Positions 11,501 through 19,704 of a DNA stretch of 64,000 bases are shown here, piece after piece. The stretch is from Diphasiastrum complanatum (Eukaryota; Streptophyta; Lycopodiopsida; Lycopodiales; Lycopodiaceae). The position numbers and the translations under genes were made by a program. The notes beneath the pieces are model-generated. The model made no database searches. It saw nothing but the letters and a program-made list of their open reading frames with translations, and was not told where the DNA came from. Position 1 is the first letter of the stretch; each line of letters opens with the position of its first letter. The stretch covers positions 34,725,683-34,789,682 of the forward strand of contig CM055101.1 in assembly GCA_029204225.1 (NCBI GenBank), read 5' to 3'.

Positions 11501-13793
11501 ACACTTCACTCAAAGTGAATCTTCTGTCATTGGGAAGTCGAAGACTGATTGTTCCAACTCCCACAGTTGTGATCACTCATTTGTCTCCTATTGTCACTTT
11601 CTTTCCCCCTGCTTTCTTTCCCCCTGCAATCAGCTCATAGGCGACGAAAGAACCCATATTGAAAGTCATGTGTTTTGTTGCAGCCGAGTCAAGGTACCAT
11701 CCTATGTCTGTGATGCCTTTGAATCCCTTTAATTCGCTTTTGATTTTAATGACTTCTGCACAACTGTCTGAAGAAGATTGTTGGCTGATTTCTTCTAATT
11801 CATCCTGCATTATAGCCATGAATGCTATCTTTGTCTCTTCCTCCTCAACTTCAATCTCTGTCAAATTTGCTTCCGGGTTCAATCTTCTCTTGGCATCTTC
11901 ACGCTTCTTTGGACACTCCCTCACAAAGTGCCCGATCTCATTGCAGTAATATCACTTCACATCGTAGCCCTTCTTGTGTCCTTCCTTTCATGACTTCTTC
12001 TTGAAGTCCTTCGAATTTTTCCCTCATTTAGCACTTTGCTCCTTCTTGATCTTGAAATCCTTGAATCCGCTTATGAGAGCAACATCAGCTTGCCTGTCAT
12101 TGGCTTCTCTCCTTACCTCGTCCTAAAGTAATTGATTGCATACATAGTCCACCGTCAGATCCATCCCTTCCAGATTGATCACCATGGCCTCATATTGGTC
12201 TAGCAAGCTTCCTAATATTCTGTAGATCAATTGCCTTTGTTCCACCGCCGCGGCCGCTTCTTCCACTTGCCGCGCCATAGTCTTGATCTTCTCCAAGTGA
12301 GCACTCATGCTGTCACCGTTTCCCATTCGTATGTTCGCCAGATGCCTCTGCAAAAGTAAGATGTTGGCTATCCCTTGCGCTTCATATGCCTCCTTCAGCT
12401 GCGTCCATGCTTCCATCAACGTCTTGGTGTGCCTGACTCGATTTATCGCTGCATCTCCAAGTGCGAGACATATTATCAGGTATGCCTTTCTCTCCCTGGT
12501 CTCCCACGCTTCTGCTACAACTTGATTAAGCGCCATCCCTTCCTCATCGTGTTCAACCATCTCGCTCCCTTTGACAATTCCCCACAGGCCTCTCTCCTCT
12601 AGAATTAACCTCATTTTCCAGCTCCAGTTCGCATAGTTGCTGGCGTCCAGCCTCTCGATTGCCCTTGATTCAACTGAAGTAGCTCCCTTCATCCCTTTTA
12701 CAGGCGCGCTCCTTTCTCTCGATCTTCCAAGATTGCACTTTCGCTTCTTCTCGATGATCTGCGTCAAATCACCCTTTTTCACACGATCAGTACTCCAAAT
12801 CTCGTGTGACCGATTCAGTGACGTGGGCCCATAACCACAAGCTAGAGATAATTGAAGCAAAGACAGAACGTACTGAGAGACATCAATTAATCAACACAGA
12901 AATAATGGGCAAGCAATGTCACACAAGAACACGGAGAAGAATCACAAAGTTCCCAAAAACGAGCGCACTTACTGCTCACAACATTCTACATTATATTCTT
13001 ACGACGGGTGCCCTCCAAGAATTGGCCCCTCCGTCCTCAGCTAAGAGTACTCAGAGATCATTCCAAGAAGTCCTAATCCCGTCACGTGTTACACACAAGG
13101 TATTTGTTGGGGGCAAGCGCAATACGGCCAAGGCAGCGAGGCTTGTTACAGGCCCTATTTGCCTTGCTCCAAACGAATACTGGACAGCATTGCTTAGTAA
13201 GAGAGAGTGTTTCAAAGATTATATTTGTTACATTGTATAGTGCTTATGCTCTCAACGAATCGAGAGTTCGACATTAGCCAAAATTTTACGTTTGTAAATT
13301 ATTGCAGTTTCAGTAGCATGACGGCACTTGTTTTCATGTAAGCATGTTTTCATGAAAATCACATATGCAATCATAGTATCTGTTTTGAAACTTGCAGCTG
13401 TGGTTGCAGTTTGATGTGATCTTATATTAAGATAAGTCGATCTGCCTGTGGACACAACTCACTGAGTATTACTACTCTTATTTGACTCTACAGCACAATT
13501 TCCTAGCGAATTTCATGCTTGGATGGGTTACCACAATTGTGGCCGGTTTAGCATCGTACCCCATAGATACTGTCCGTCGTCGGATGATGATGACTTCTGG
13601 TGAGCCCATCAAATACAAAAGTTCCATCGACTGCTTCAAGCATATCATTCAGCGGGAGGGGACCAGATCCATGTTCAAGGGCGCCGGTGCCAACGTCCTG
13701 AGGGCGTTGGCTGGAGCTGGTGCTCTAGCTGGATATGACAGGTTACAGCTTATGTTTTTTGGCAGGACATATGGATCTTCTGGCGGTGGTTGA
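2016..13793 (+). CDS. AAC: Mitochondrial ADP/ATP carrier (adenine nucleotide translocator), three exons
   Basis: Join 2016-2534, 3693-4064 and 13494-13793; both introns are GT-AG and phase 0, giving about 396 residues plus TGA. The protein exchanges cytosolic ADP for matrix ATP across the inner mitochondrial membrane. It has three mitochondrial-carrier repeats, each with the family motif: PIERVK at residues 115-120, PLDYVR at 220-225 and PIDTVR at about 320-325. The diagnostic ADP/ATP-carrier signature RRRMMM lies at about 325-330. The first ~95 residues form a poorly conserved N-terminal extension, as in plant carriers, which have a longer N-terminus than animal ones. The start was chosen because [11 protein letters not shown] resembles the plant AAC N-terminus and lies just after a splice acceptor. 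Length matches plant homologues (about 380-390). No frameshift or stop, so the gene looks functional despite the 9.4-kb retroelement-filled second intron. Confidence 0.95.
2535..3692 (+). other. AAC intron 1
   Basis: Starts GTAGGC and ends TTCATGCAG. It is AT-rich with T-rich runs and has no transposable-element coding sequence that I recognise. Removing it joins FPTQ to ALNFAFKD, which is the order conserved in ADP/ATP carriers. Confidence 0.85.
3693..4064 (+). CDS. AAC: AAC exon 2 (residues 174-297)
   Basis: Encodes the end of repeat 1 and the whole of repeat 2 ([21 protein letters not shown], then [13 protein letters not shown], then [14 protein letters not shown]). It begins after an AG acceptor at 3691-3692 and ends ...CTTGAG before a GTACTC donor. 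Confidence 0.93.
4160..4345. repeat. Short imperfect tandem repeat in AAC intron 2
   Basis: Several copies of a phrase around TACACCAACTCA, together with AGGGTGGGC and AGAATCTGA, recur about every 40-80 bases. The array has no coding content. Origin unknown. Confidence 0.5.
4661..5935. repeat. 646-bp direct tandem duplication of a copia RT relic
   Basis: Copy 1 (4661 to about 5255) and copy 2 (5307 to about 5935) share long near-identical runs, starting GAAGGGGTTGATAGAGC and ending at GGAAGATCTCGAG. Both copies carry, on the minus strand, the copia RT segment [13 protein letters not shown]. Copy 1 has a stop in this motif. The copies differ by many small indels, so the duplication is old. 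Confidence 0.8.
5847..6260 (-). pseudogene. Copia reverse transcriptase fragment
   Basis: On the minus strand, reading leftwards, the frame gives [13 protein letters not shown], then DKYKA, then [20 protein letters not shown]. This is the N-terminal half of a Ty1/copia RT: the 'KYKARLVAKG' block followed by the catalytic-domain entry 'MDVKTAFLNG'. Stops and frameshifts interrupt it, and the YVDD half is only blurred sequence in the duplication to its left. It is a dead relic inside AAC intron 2, antisense to the gene. Confidence 0.8.
6387..7580 (-). pseudogene. Internally deleted copia polyprotein (gag plus RT pieces)
   Basis: Minus-strand relic of a second copia family. From right to left: a Gag domain of the DUF4219/UBN2 type at 7162-7566 ([30 protein letters not shown]...[11 protein letters not shown]), a degenerate zinc-knuckle region at 6727-7083 ([14 protein letters not shown], with the His lost), then directly an RT segment at 6387-6640 ([28 protein letters not shown]). 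Protease, integrase and the YVDD part of RT are missing, so the element lost about two-thirds of pol before or after insertion. Confidence 0.8.
7581..8318. other. Intron sequence between copia relics, with a poly-C tract
   Basis: No coding sequence recognised. The striking item is a cytosine run at about 7961-7982 (C8-G-C13). At 8131-8141 GGCCCATAACC matches the anticodon-arm region of initiator tRNA-Met, the same stretch used by the primer-binding site of the neighbouring element; it may be a remnant or chance. Confidence 0.4.
8319..8629 (-). repeat. 3' LTR of the intron copia element
   Basis: About 311 bp. In element orientation it starts TGTTAGGAATAGC, directly after the purine-rich tract GAATTGAGGGAGAGTT. 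It shares long runs with 12837-13085 (GAGATAATTGAAGCAAAGAC, ACATTATATTCTTACGACG, CATTCCAAGAAGTCCTAATC). Confidence 0.85.
8640..9330 (-). pseudogene. Copia RNase H fragment
   Basis: Minus-strand frames give a degraded copia RNase H. The 8920-9111 frame encodes DSDLWGG, then a block like the family's 'RKSTSGYVF...SKKQ...LSSTEAEY', read here as [24 protein letters not shown] in a shifted frame. It lies between the RT and the polypurine tract as expected. Frameshifts break it. Confidence 0.6.
9303..10528 (-). pseudogene. Copia reverse transcriptase, YVDD site lost
   Basis: Continues from the integrase C-terminus ([17 protein letters not shown]). It then has the acidic linker ([16 protein letters not shown]), [49 protein letters not shown] and, after a frameshift near 9795, [13 protein letters not shown] and [17 protein letters not shown]. 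Where YVDD is expected, after KTIIAVV (about 9555-9565), there is a stop and a short deletion before the sequence resumes as [10 protein letters not shown] catalysis is therefore lost. The segment continues to [14 protein letters not shown]. Confidence 0.85.
10497..11510 (-). pseudogene. Copia integrase with first catalytic Asp replaced
   Basis: Spread over several frames. The GAG-pre-integrase part ([16 protein letters not shown]) is at 11279-11509. The zinc-binding region follows near 11200, then the core: the usual HSDLCGP reads HSYLCGP near 11070-11095 (Asp to Tyr), RTDNGG survives near 10885-10905 and the Glu-bearing NGVSERK near 10785-10800. The C-terminal domain [14 protein letters not shown] ends at 10497-10600. 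With Asp-1 of the DDE triad gone and many stops, the enzyme is dead. Confidence 0.8.
11577..11960 (-). pseudogene. Copia Gag zinc knuckle and aspartic protease region
   Basis: Minus strand. [13 protein letters not shown] (about 11925-11965) is the zinc knuckle, with its first Cys codon turned into a stop. After an acidic linker ([10 protein letters not shown]) comes [13 protein letters not shown], the copia protease active site in the DSGA/DSAA form. It ends at KKVTIGDK before a frame break. Confidence 0.8.
12123..12692 (-). pseudogene. Copia Gag (DUF4219/UBN2)
   Basis: About 190 codons from ATG at 12692: [19 protein letters not shown], then [20 protein letters not shown], then a UBN2-type helical core ([11 protein letters not shown]...[22 protein letters not shown]...LIYRILGSL). 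Related to the relic at 7162-7566. The frame stops at 12123 (Leu codon to TAA) and the remaining Gag C-terminus continues with stops toward the zinc knuckle, so Gag is broken. Confidence 0.85.
12823..12836 (-). other. Primer-binding site matching an internal (half) tRNA-iMet
   Basis: The plus strand reads GTGGGCCCATAACC, 14 bases equal to the anticodon stem-loop 5' part of plant initiator tRNA-Met as I know it. On the element strand this is GGTTATGGGCCCAC, complementary to that tRNA. It sits immediately inside the 5' LTR. Drosophila copia and yeast Ty5 use such a half-tRNA primer; other copia elements in this window use the tRNA 3' end (TGGTATCAGAGC). Confidence 0.75.
12837..13085 (-). repeat. 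5' LTR (truncated) of the intron copia element
   Basis: Aligns along its length with 8319-8629, with an extra AGAATTGG insertion near 13018. Similarity ends at about 13085 (CGTCACGTG), so the U3 start is missing or diverged. Confidence 0.8.
13086..13493 (+). other. Right flank of the retroelement block within intron 2
   Basis: Non-coding sequence from the broken LTR to the splice acceptor. No repeat or gene recognised. It probably contains the original intron end. Confidence 0.4.
13494..13793 (+). CDS. AAC: AAC exon 3 (residues 298 to end)
   Basis: Encodes the third carrier repeat: [20 protein letters not shown], then the ADP/ATP-carrier hallmark RRRMMM, then [20 protein letters not shown] and a Gly-rich C-terminus ending YGSSGGG before TGA. 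All match plant carriers closely. Confidence 0.94.
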   Translation, partial: HNFLANFMLGWVTTIVAGLASYPIDTVRRRMMMTSGEPIKYKSSIDCFKHIIQREGTRSMFKGAGANVLRALAGAGALAGYDRLQLMFFGRTYGSSGGG

Positions 13794-14591
13794 GACAGTT
13801 ATTATGGTGAGAAGTTTGTTATATTATGCTACTGACATTAGTTCAAAGTTAATGCTATGAACAGGACATCAATCTTGAAACTGTTGATGTATGAGTTTTT
13901 GTAAGATCAATTCGGTTTGTTTGGGTGGTTGGGTTTGAATGTGCAATTTGCTTAACATACGAGTGTGAAATTTTTTCTTTGTAGATTGTAAGATGTATAT
14001 GGCTCAATGATAGACCAAACACAATGGTCGTTAGCAAAAACAAATTAAATTGAAAATTCAAACGAGGAGAATGTCGTCTATAAAAAAAAATCAAAGAAAA
14101 CAAATTCAGGATCTGTCAGGAGTCGATCAACATGCCTTTGCGTTTAGGTCTTTCAACTCTTTCTTCGAATGACACTCTCAAAGTTGCTGAGTAGAGAAAG
14201 TAAAAAAGCATTATATTCACCGGCTCGTAAAGTTTAAGTACATGTTTACATTCAATGTTGTGTTTCGTTGATTACCACTAGTGCAGGTTTTAAATTGCAT
14301 GTAGCTTGCTCTTAGATCTACTGTGTTGCTAGTCTTTGCCCAACGCTTGACTACTAACCTCTGACTAGTAGGATTGATGGTACTTTTATTTTCACCATCA
14401 TGTGGCAAACATTTTGCCTGACATCTTGCTTGTACTGAAAAAAAATCTTGTTCTGGTTGTTGATAGATCAATAGTGTACCTGTGGACATGTGGTGTCCCA
14501 TAACCTGAGTTTTTTGGTAGCATAACCTCAGTTACGAAATCATTCACGTTTTTTGGGCATTGTGTTCTATTGACTCCTACGACATTATGCT
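13794..14591 (+). other. AAC 3' flank
   Basis: Contains the AAC 3' untranslated region and intergenic DNA. I see no clear AATAAA signal close to the stop and no further gene. It ends where the LTR at 14592 begins. Confidence 0.4.
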
Positions 14592-15542
14592 TGTAGAACA
14601 ACTGATCATACAGATCTTGATTCTACCAACAAAGCGCGCAGGTTACTTGACAAAGGATGAGAAAGAAACCAACGCGAACTCGAAACATTTATATTCGTGA
14701 CCAACTCGAAAAAAAAAAAACAAATTCGTGAAGGATTCGCGAAATTTGTCTTGTAGTCAACTCAAAAGATTCGCTAAACAGTTTCTTGTAGAAGCTCATG
14801 GCTTTCTTGTTGAAGCTTGAAAGATTCGCGAATAGAATCTTGTCGCGAAATATTCTGTTTCTTGTTCAAGCCTCAGATGTCGCGAACAATTTGCAAAATC
14901 CTTTGGACTGTTCTTCAAGCTCACCTGTCGCGAAACTATCTCAAACAGTTCGCGAAATATTATAGATTTCTTCTTCAAGCTCAAGAATTGTCATCTGTTG
15001 CGAACAATTCGCAAAAGATGAAAATGTCGCAAAGAGACAAGTGTCGCGAACAATTCGCGAAACACGAAGCTGAGACGAAGAGATGAACTGTCACGAATTA
15101 TTCGCGAACAGATTTTATTCGAGCCTAGAAACAGAGCGTCTATTTGAATATCAACCGTCGTAAATGGTTAGATATCTATTGTTACAACATTAAAAGGCTA
15201 AAAGACCTGTCTTGTAACAATATAAATACATGTGCACTACTCGTTTTAACTCACTCAATCAAAGACACAACAACGAAATAAGACAACAAGAGATGTATAT
15301 TGATGAATCATATTCAGAGTCATAAAAATTCATTTTTGATCAATAGTTACTTATTGTATAAATTGTCTTAAGTTGTCTCTTACTTCTGCATATAATTTCC
15401 GCACACATATTCAATCAGAACAAATGTTGTTCTATTAGTACATAGATCAGATAAAATCGCGATTGAAGACATTGATATTAGTTTGATTTATTCAAACTTG
15501 CATCGTTTTCTCTGTGGAAGAATAATTACTATTTTTTCTACA
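14592..15542 (+). repeat. Left LTR with TTCGCGAA array
   Basis: Begins TGTAGAACAACTGATC and ends TTTTCTACA. The exact palindrome TTCGCGAA occurs at 14736, 14825, 14949, 15054 and 15101, with many near copies (TGTCGCGAA, TTCGTGAA) between 14720 and 15110. The second half holds TAACAATATAAATACATG (about 15215), a possible promoter TATA. Confidence 0.85.
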
Positions 15543-15543
15543 G

Positions 15544-15555
15544 TGGTATCAGAGC
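15544..15555 (+). other. Primer-binding site (initiator tRNA-Met 3' end)
   Basis: TGGTATCAGAGC one base after the LTR end, the standard plant copia primer site. Confidence 0.9.
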
Positions 15556-15659
15556 ATACGGAATTAAAGTTGATATAGTGGTATCTTCGCAATCCTTTTC
15601 AGCATTCTTCATACATCCATCAATAAGTCACTATCTGGAGCTTATTCAGAATTAAAAGA

Positions 15660-16247
15660 TGTTGTCGATCACCAATATTCAAGCTAAGATCACTACAATC
15701 TTGGACTCAAAAGGTTTAAACTACTTGATTTGAAAATTAAATACTGTACTTGATTCGGGAGCCACCTCACATTTTGTTTCCTCGAAACAAAAATTGTCTG
15801 AGTACAAGAAGATGAAGTATTCGAAATTCATTATACTCTTAATAAAGATCTTCTATCCGTTGCTAAGATAGTCATTACAAGCATGTCAGTGACCTTCACG
15901 AAGAACTCTTGTAAACTGTTCAAGGAAGATTCTGATAACCTGGTTGCTAAAGGCAACATAGAAGGAAATTTATATCACTTGAACATTTAAACAAGTTAAT
16001 CAAACTCAGGAATCAATCGATGTACTGTGGCACAAAAGGCTATATCACATGAACATGGAAGCCTTAGCACATAGCTATCAAGTCTCATGTGATTCGGGAC
16101 TTAGTCGAGAAGAAGATACTAAAGACAGTCTTTATACCCACAGAGGAAATGATTGTTGATATCTTTACAAAGCCACTAAGTAAAGCTTTGTTGGAGAAGT
16201 AGCGAAAAAGATTGGGGTTAATCCAACTGCCACTATGAGAGGGAGCT
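15660..16247 (+). pseudogene. Remnant copia pol fragments
   Basis: Short decayed pieces in order: protease motif LDSGATSHFV near 15750-15780, a segment GNIEGNLYHLN and WHKRLYHMNMEALAHS of the GAG-pre-integrase region (15940-16070), then MIVDIFTKPLSKAL of the RNase H C-terminus (about 16150-16190). Core integrase and RT are deleted. Confidence 0.7.
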
Positions 16248-17195
16248 GTATAACAACTGATCAGAGAGATTCTGATTCTACTAACAAAGCGCGTAGTTTA
16301 CTTGACAAAGTATGACAAAGAAACAAACGCAAATTCGAAACATTTCTATTCGTGACCAACTCGAAGAAAATTTTTTTTTGCGAAGGATTCGCGAAATTTG
16401 TCTTGCAGTCAACTCGAAAGATTTGCAAAACAATTTCTTGTTGAAGCTCATGGCTTTCTTGTTGAAGCTCGAAAGATTCGCGAACATAATCTTGTCGCGA
16501 AATATTTTGTTGCTTGTTCAAGCCTCAGATGTCACGAAATTGTCGCGAACAATTTGTGAAATCTTTTGGACTGTTCTTCAAGCTCACCTGTCGCGAAACT
16601 ATCTCGAACAGTTCGTGAAATATTCTAGATTTCTTCTTCAAGCTCAAGAATTGTCATCTGTCGTGAACAATTCACGAAAGACGAAAATGTCACGAAGAGA
16701 CAAGTTTCGCGAACAATTCGCGAAACACGAAGCTGATACGAAGAGATGAACTATCGCGGATCATTCGCGAACAGATTTTATTTGAGCCTGGAAACAGAGC
16801 GTCTATTTGAATATCAACCGTCGTAAACGGTTAGATATCTATTGTTACAGCATTAAAAGGCCAAAAGACCTATCTTGTAACAATATAAATACATGTGCAC
16901 TACTCGTTGTAACTCACTCAATCAAATACGTACAACGAAATAAGACAACAAGAGATGTATATTGATGAATCAGATTCAGAGTTATAAAAATTCATTTTTG
17001 ATCAATAGTTTTTAATTGTCTAAATTGTCTTAAGTTGTCTCTTACTTCCGCATATAATTTTCGCACACATATTTAATCGGAACAAATATTGTTCTATAGT
17101 ACATAGATCAGAAAAAATCGCTATTGAAGACATTGATATTAGTTTGATTTATTCAAACTTGCATCGTGTTCTCTATGGAAGAATAATTACTATTT
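16248..17195 (+). repeat. Right LTR with TTCGCGAA array
   Basis: Begins TGTATAACAACTGATCAGAG after the purine tract and aligns with the left LTR to about 17195 (AATAATTACTATTTT). Exact TTCGCGAA at 16388, 16477, 16706, 16717 and 16764. The two LTRs have diverged clearly, with many CpG-to-TpG differences. Confidence 0.85.
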
Positions 17196-17204
17196 TGCCT
17201 ATGA

Positions 17205-17470
17205 AGCCTGAAAATATCAGGCACTCGCTTGGTCACATTTTTGTAGTTGTGAGCCTCGTCAGTGAATAGTGTTGCTTTTGGGGCCACCACGTCTGTGAAT
17301 CTCCCTAGCACATCCGATAGACGCATGCATGTTACTTAATACTTCATATGGATGTACTGACTTTGCCTTATCAAATCATGAGTAAGCAGCTGGATTGTTT
17401 CACATTCTTTCCTCTCCCAACAAATTGTTGCTATTCTATTGCTGCTCTTATACCACTGAGGCTTCTTTAA
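17205..17470 (-). pseudogene. Unrecognised coding remnant
   Basis: One minus-strand frame stays open for about 86 codons with a single stop (TAA after HMKY). It reads WYKSSNRIATICWERKECE near its start and LGRFTDVVAPKATLFTDEAH, then NYKNVTKRVPDIFR, near its end. The amino-acid mix looks like protein. I do not recognise the family; TDEAHNYK recalls a transposase-like acidic motif but that is a guess. It directly adjoins the right LTR of the copia element. Confidence 0.3.
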
Positions 17471-17574
17471 TAGCGTGAATATTTTTTAAATATTCCGCAT
17501 CCTTCCTTTTCTAAGGCTTGAATGAAACGTTGTTTTCCCAACACCACTCAAAACATTATTCGATTTTGTCCATC

Positions 17575-17760
17575 ACAGTGGGGTGCACTGGGTAGAGTTG
17601 TTGATTGCCACCGGAAAGGTGCAGGCTCGAATCCCGACCATTGTGTAGTGACATCTAAGAAGACTAGCTCCGTAAATGGCATTGCCAAGTTGTATATGTT
17701 GTATATAACGACCACTAGTTGCTTAATATGTATGCAAAAAAAATATTATTCAATAATAGC
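17575..17760 (+). mobile_element. tRNA-derived SINE-like unit
   Basis: GTGCACTGGGTAGAG fits a degenerate RNA polymerase III A box, and GGCTCGAATCCC, about 50 bases on, fits the B box (consensus GGTTCGANNCC). Between them is GTTGATTGCCACC, seen in plant SINE heads as I recall them. A tRNA-unrelated body follows, ending near an A-rich run (CAAAAAAAATATT). Target duplications were not identified. Confidence 0.55.
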
Positions 17761-19704
17761 GTATAGGTTTTTTGTGCTTTCGTTTTCCAATGGGCTTGTG
17801 GCAGTTGTTGCCCCTTGGGAATTATCTTTGAACAAACATTTTTCTATGTTCTAGAGCCTTATCTTTCCATCTTGAGCTCCAGGCGCATCACTACCCTTGT
17901 AAATATATATCATCATCCAAGCTCTCATCCACTAGTCATATCTCTTGTTTTTCGAGTTGATGTGCCTTAAGCCGTTGCTTTGGAAGTTTTCTGCATTCGT
18001 AAAAAGCTTCCATTTACTTATCCATGCTCTGTTCCCAATTTGGCCTTAAGTCAATTCTTGTTCAATATTGGAGGTGGAAGTCCTGGCTTCACAAATGCAC
18101 AAAATTATCTCAAGTCTGCTTCTCATCCACTCATTGTATCTTGCATTACCATTCCAACTATAATAGCAACAGAGCTAATCAGTTTTGCTTGTTGCATGTG
18201 AAAATGCATAGACCCAAAAAGATGCTTGATTTGGCTGTGATTGTTTTTGGGAGGAAATATGTCATGCAAATAGTATGTTTTGAGGGGTTATCGTATCGTA
18301 TGTGGGGATCCAAGGAGTCAAGCATAATCTTATGCTTAACAAATTTTTGTTGGGTTATCTGGTAGATGCTCCATGAGTTTGTTTTAAATTTTTTGTTCGA
18401 CGTGTAATCTCCCATATAGATGAACATGAACAATAAGAGTAAATATTGTTGTGATTTTTTTGCTCTGTACAATAGACAGTCTTTTTGTTGGTCGATTTTC
18501 AATCTCAAATCTCTGTATATATGCTGTGTGAATGTTGATGTTTGTTAAATTTGGAAGCTTGTTGCTGTCCATTTTGAAGTTTATTGTTTTTACCCATTTG
18601 GTTGGAAGAGGATGTAATAGTGGCCTATTTAGTACTTGGGAAACTTAGCATTATTCATTCCAAATATATGAGCACAATCACCATAATTTTCTTTGTCCAT
18701 TGATAATGTTTTTCAAGTTTCTATAGACTATAAGTACGAAGCAAGGATAATGGTACAGTCTATTTCCATGGGAAAAGCAAGATGCAGCTTTTGTGTTGTT
18801 GCTGCTTCCAGTAATGAGATAAAGAGAGTAATGGGCAGCAGTAGGGAAAAAGATAGAGAACTGTGAATTGGTTTATGTCACTTCAAACAATGTCAGCTCC
18901 ATCATTGTGAGTACTTGTGGCAACTCCTAGAGTACATTTGATAAGTCTTATGATTTCTGAATGAGTAGCTTAATTGTCATTTGAAGAATTGATAGACTTA
19001 CTAATGAAGACTTATGGAGCTATGTCACAGTTAAGACAAAAGTAAGTTTGGCCACAAAAATGATTGAAATGCACCAAGAAAATCATGTTATGCATTTGCT
19101 TAGGAGAATACTTTATTATCTTAACATCTCATCAATGAATTGAAGTACCATGCAATAATAAAGTAGAGTAGGATAGAGTGGTCTTATGTTGAGGCCAGCG
19201 TTCGGGAAATTAAACCTTTTTGAGGTTTCTTTCCAAAAACTGATAAGTGAAAGAGTTCTTTGGCCTCTATTGAGTGACAAGCTCTTTATTGCCAAATTTT
19301 TCCTATAAAACCCAAGATTTATTTAAATTAAAAGTCCTGTACAATTTTTTGCACTACCAGTTTTTGGGAAAAGATGCGGGTTCCATTCTTGGACTATGTT
19401 GGCTTTCCTGAACATTGTGTTGAGGCCATTAGGCTCTCTCCCAACATTCTAAATGCCCCTCAAAATGACATCTTGAAATATTTTGTTCACCCAAGTTAAT
19501 TTCAACAAACAATTTGTTAGTGGGTGCACATGTGTGTACACTTTACCCCCATTATCTAGAACAATTCTAGACATGAGTCTTGGAGATCATTTGACCAAGT
19601 GTTTCAATTGGAGTCTCCCAATGAGGCACCTTATGTACCATAGTTTGTGGGAAAATCTAATGGAATTAGATTAACCCTAAGATGTAGCTATTCAATTCCT
19701 CACT
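17761..19704. other. Non-coding sequence, nothing recognised
   Basis: AT-rich DNA with only short chance reading frames on both strands. I found no protein similarity, LTR ends, primer sites or structured RNA. Confidence 0.35.

Larger units (their letters stand above)
8319..13085 (-). mobile_element. Ty1/copia LTR retrotransposon, minus strand, inactive
   Basis: Nearly complete copia element inside AAC intron 2. In element order (right to left) it has a 5' LTR (12837-13085), primer-binding site (12823-12836), gag, zinc knuckle, protease, integrase, RT, RNase H, polypurine tract (near 8630-8645) and 3' LTR (8319-8629). Gene order PR-INT-RT-RH is that of Ty1/copia. Several frameshifts and stops are present and two catalytic sites are broken, so it cannot move by itself. 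The 5' LTR lacks roughly the first 85 bases of the 3' LTR. Confidence 0.9.
4065..13493 (+). other. AAC intron 2, 9.4 kb, filled with copia retroelements
   Basis: Starts GTACTC and ends TTTGACTCTACAG; joining the flanks gives GNLE-HNFLANF, which aligns without gap to plant carriers. The recognisable retroelement copies inside are on the minus strand, opposite to the gene. It has three main blocks: a duplicated RT relic (4661-6260), a deleted gag-RT relic (6387-7580) and a longer element with LTRs (8319-13085). Confidence 0.85.
14592..17195 (+). mobile_element. Internally deleted copia element with TTCGCGAA-rich LTRs
   Basis: Two direct LTRs of about 950 bp (14592-15542 and 16248 to about 17195) flank only about 705 bp of internal DNA. 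A primer-binding site TGGTATCAGAGC lies at 15544-15555, and a polypurine tract (GAGAGGGAGC) at about 16237-16247 directly precedes the right LTR. Internal remnants are protease-like VLDSGATSHFVSSK, a GAG-pre-integrase piece (WHKRLYHMN) and the RNase H tail IVDIFTKPLSKAL. It is therefore a Ty1/copia element that lost most of pol. No clear target duplication found. Confidence 0.85.

Noticed and set aside
10003-12834. Several plus-strand frames of 60-119 codons
   Set aside because: Shadows of the minus-strand copia polyprotein; Cys/Leu/Ser-rich nonsense composition.
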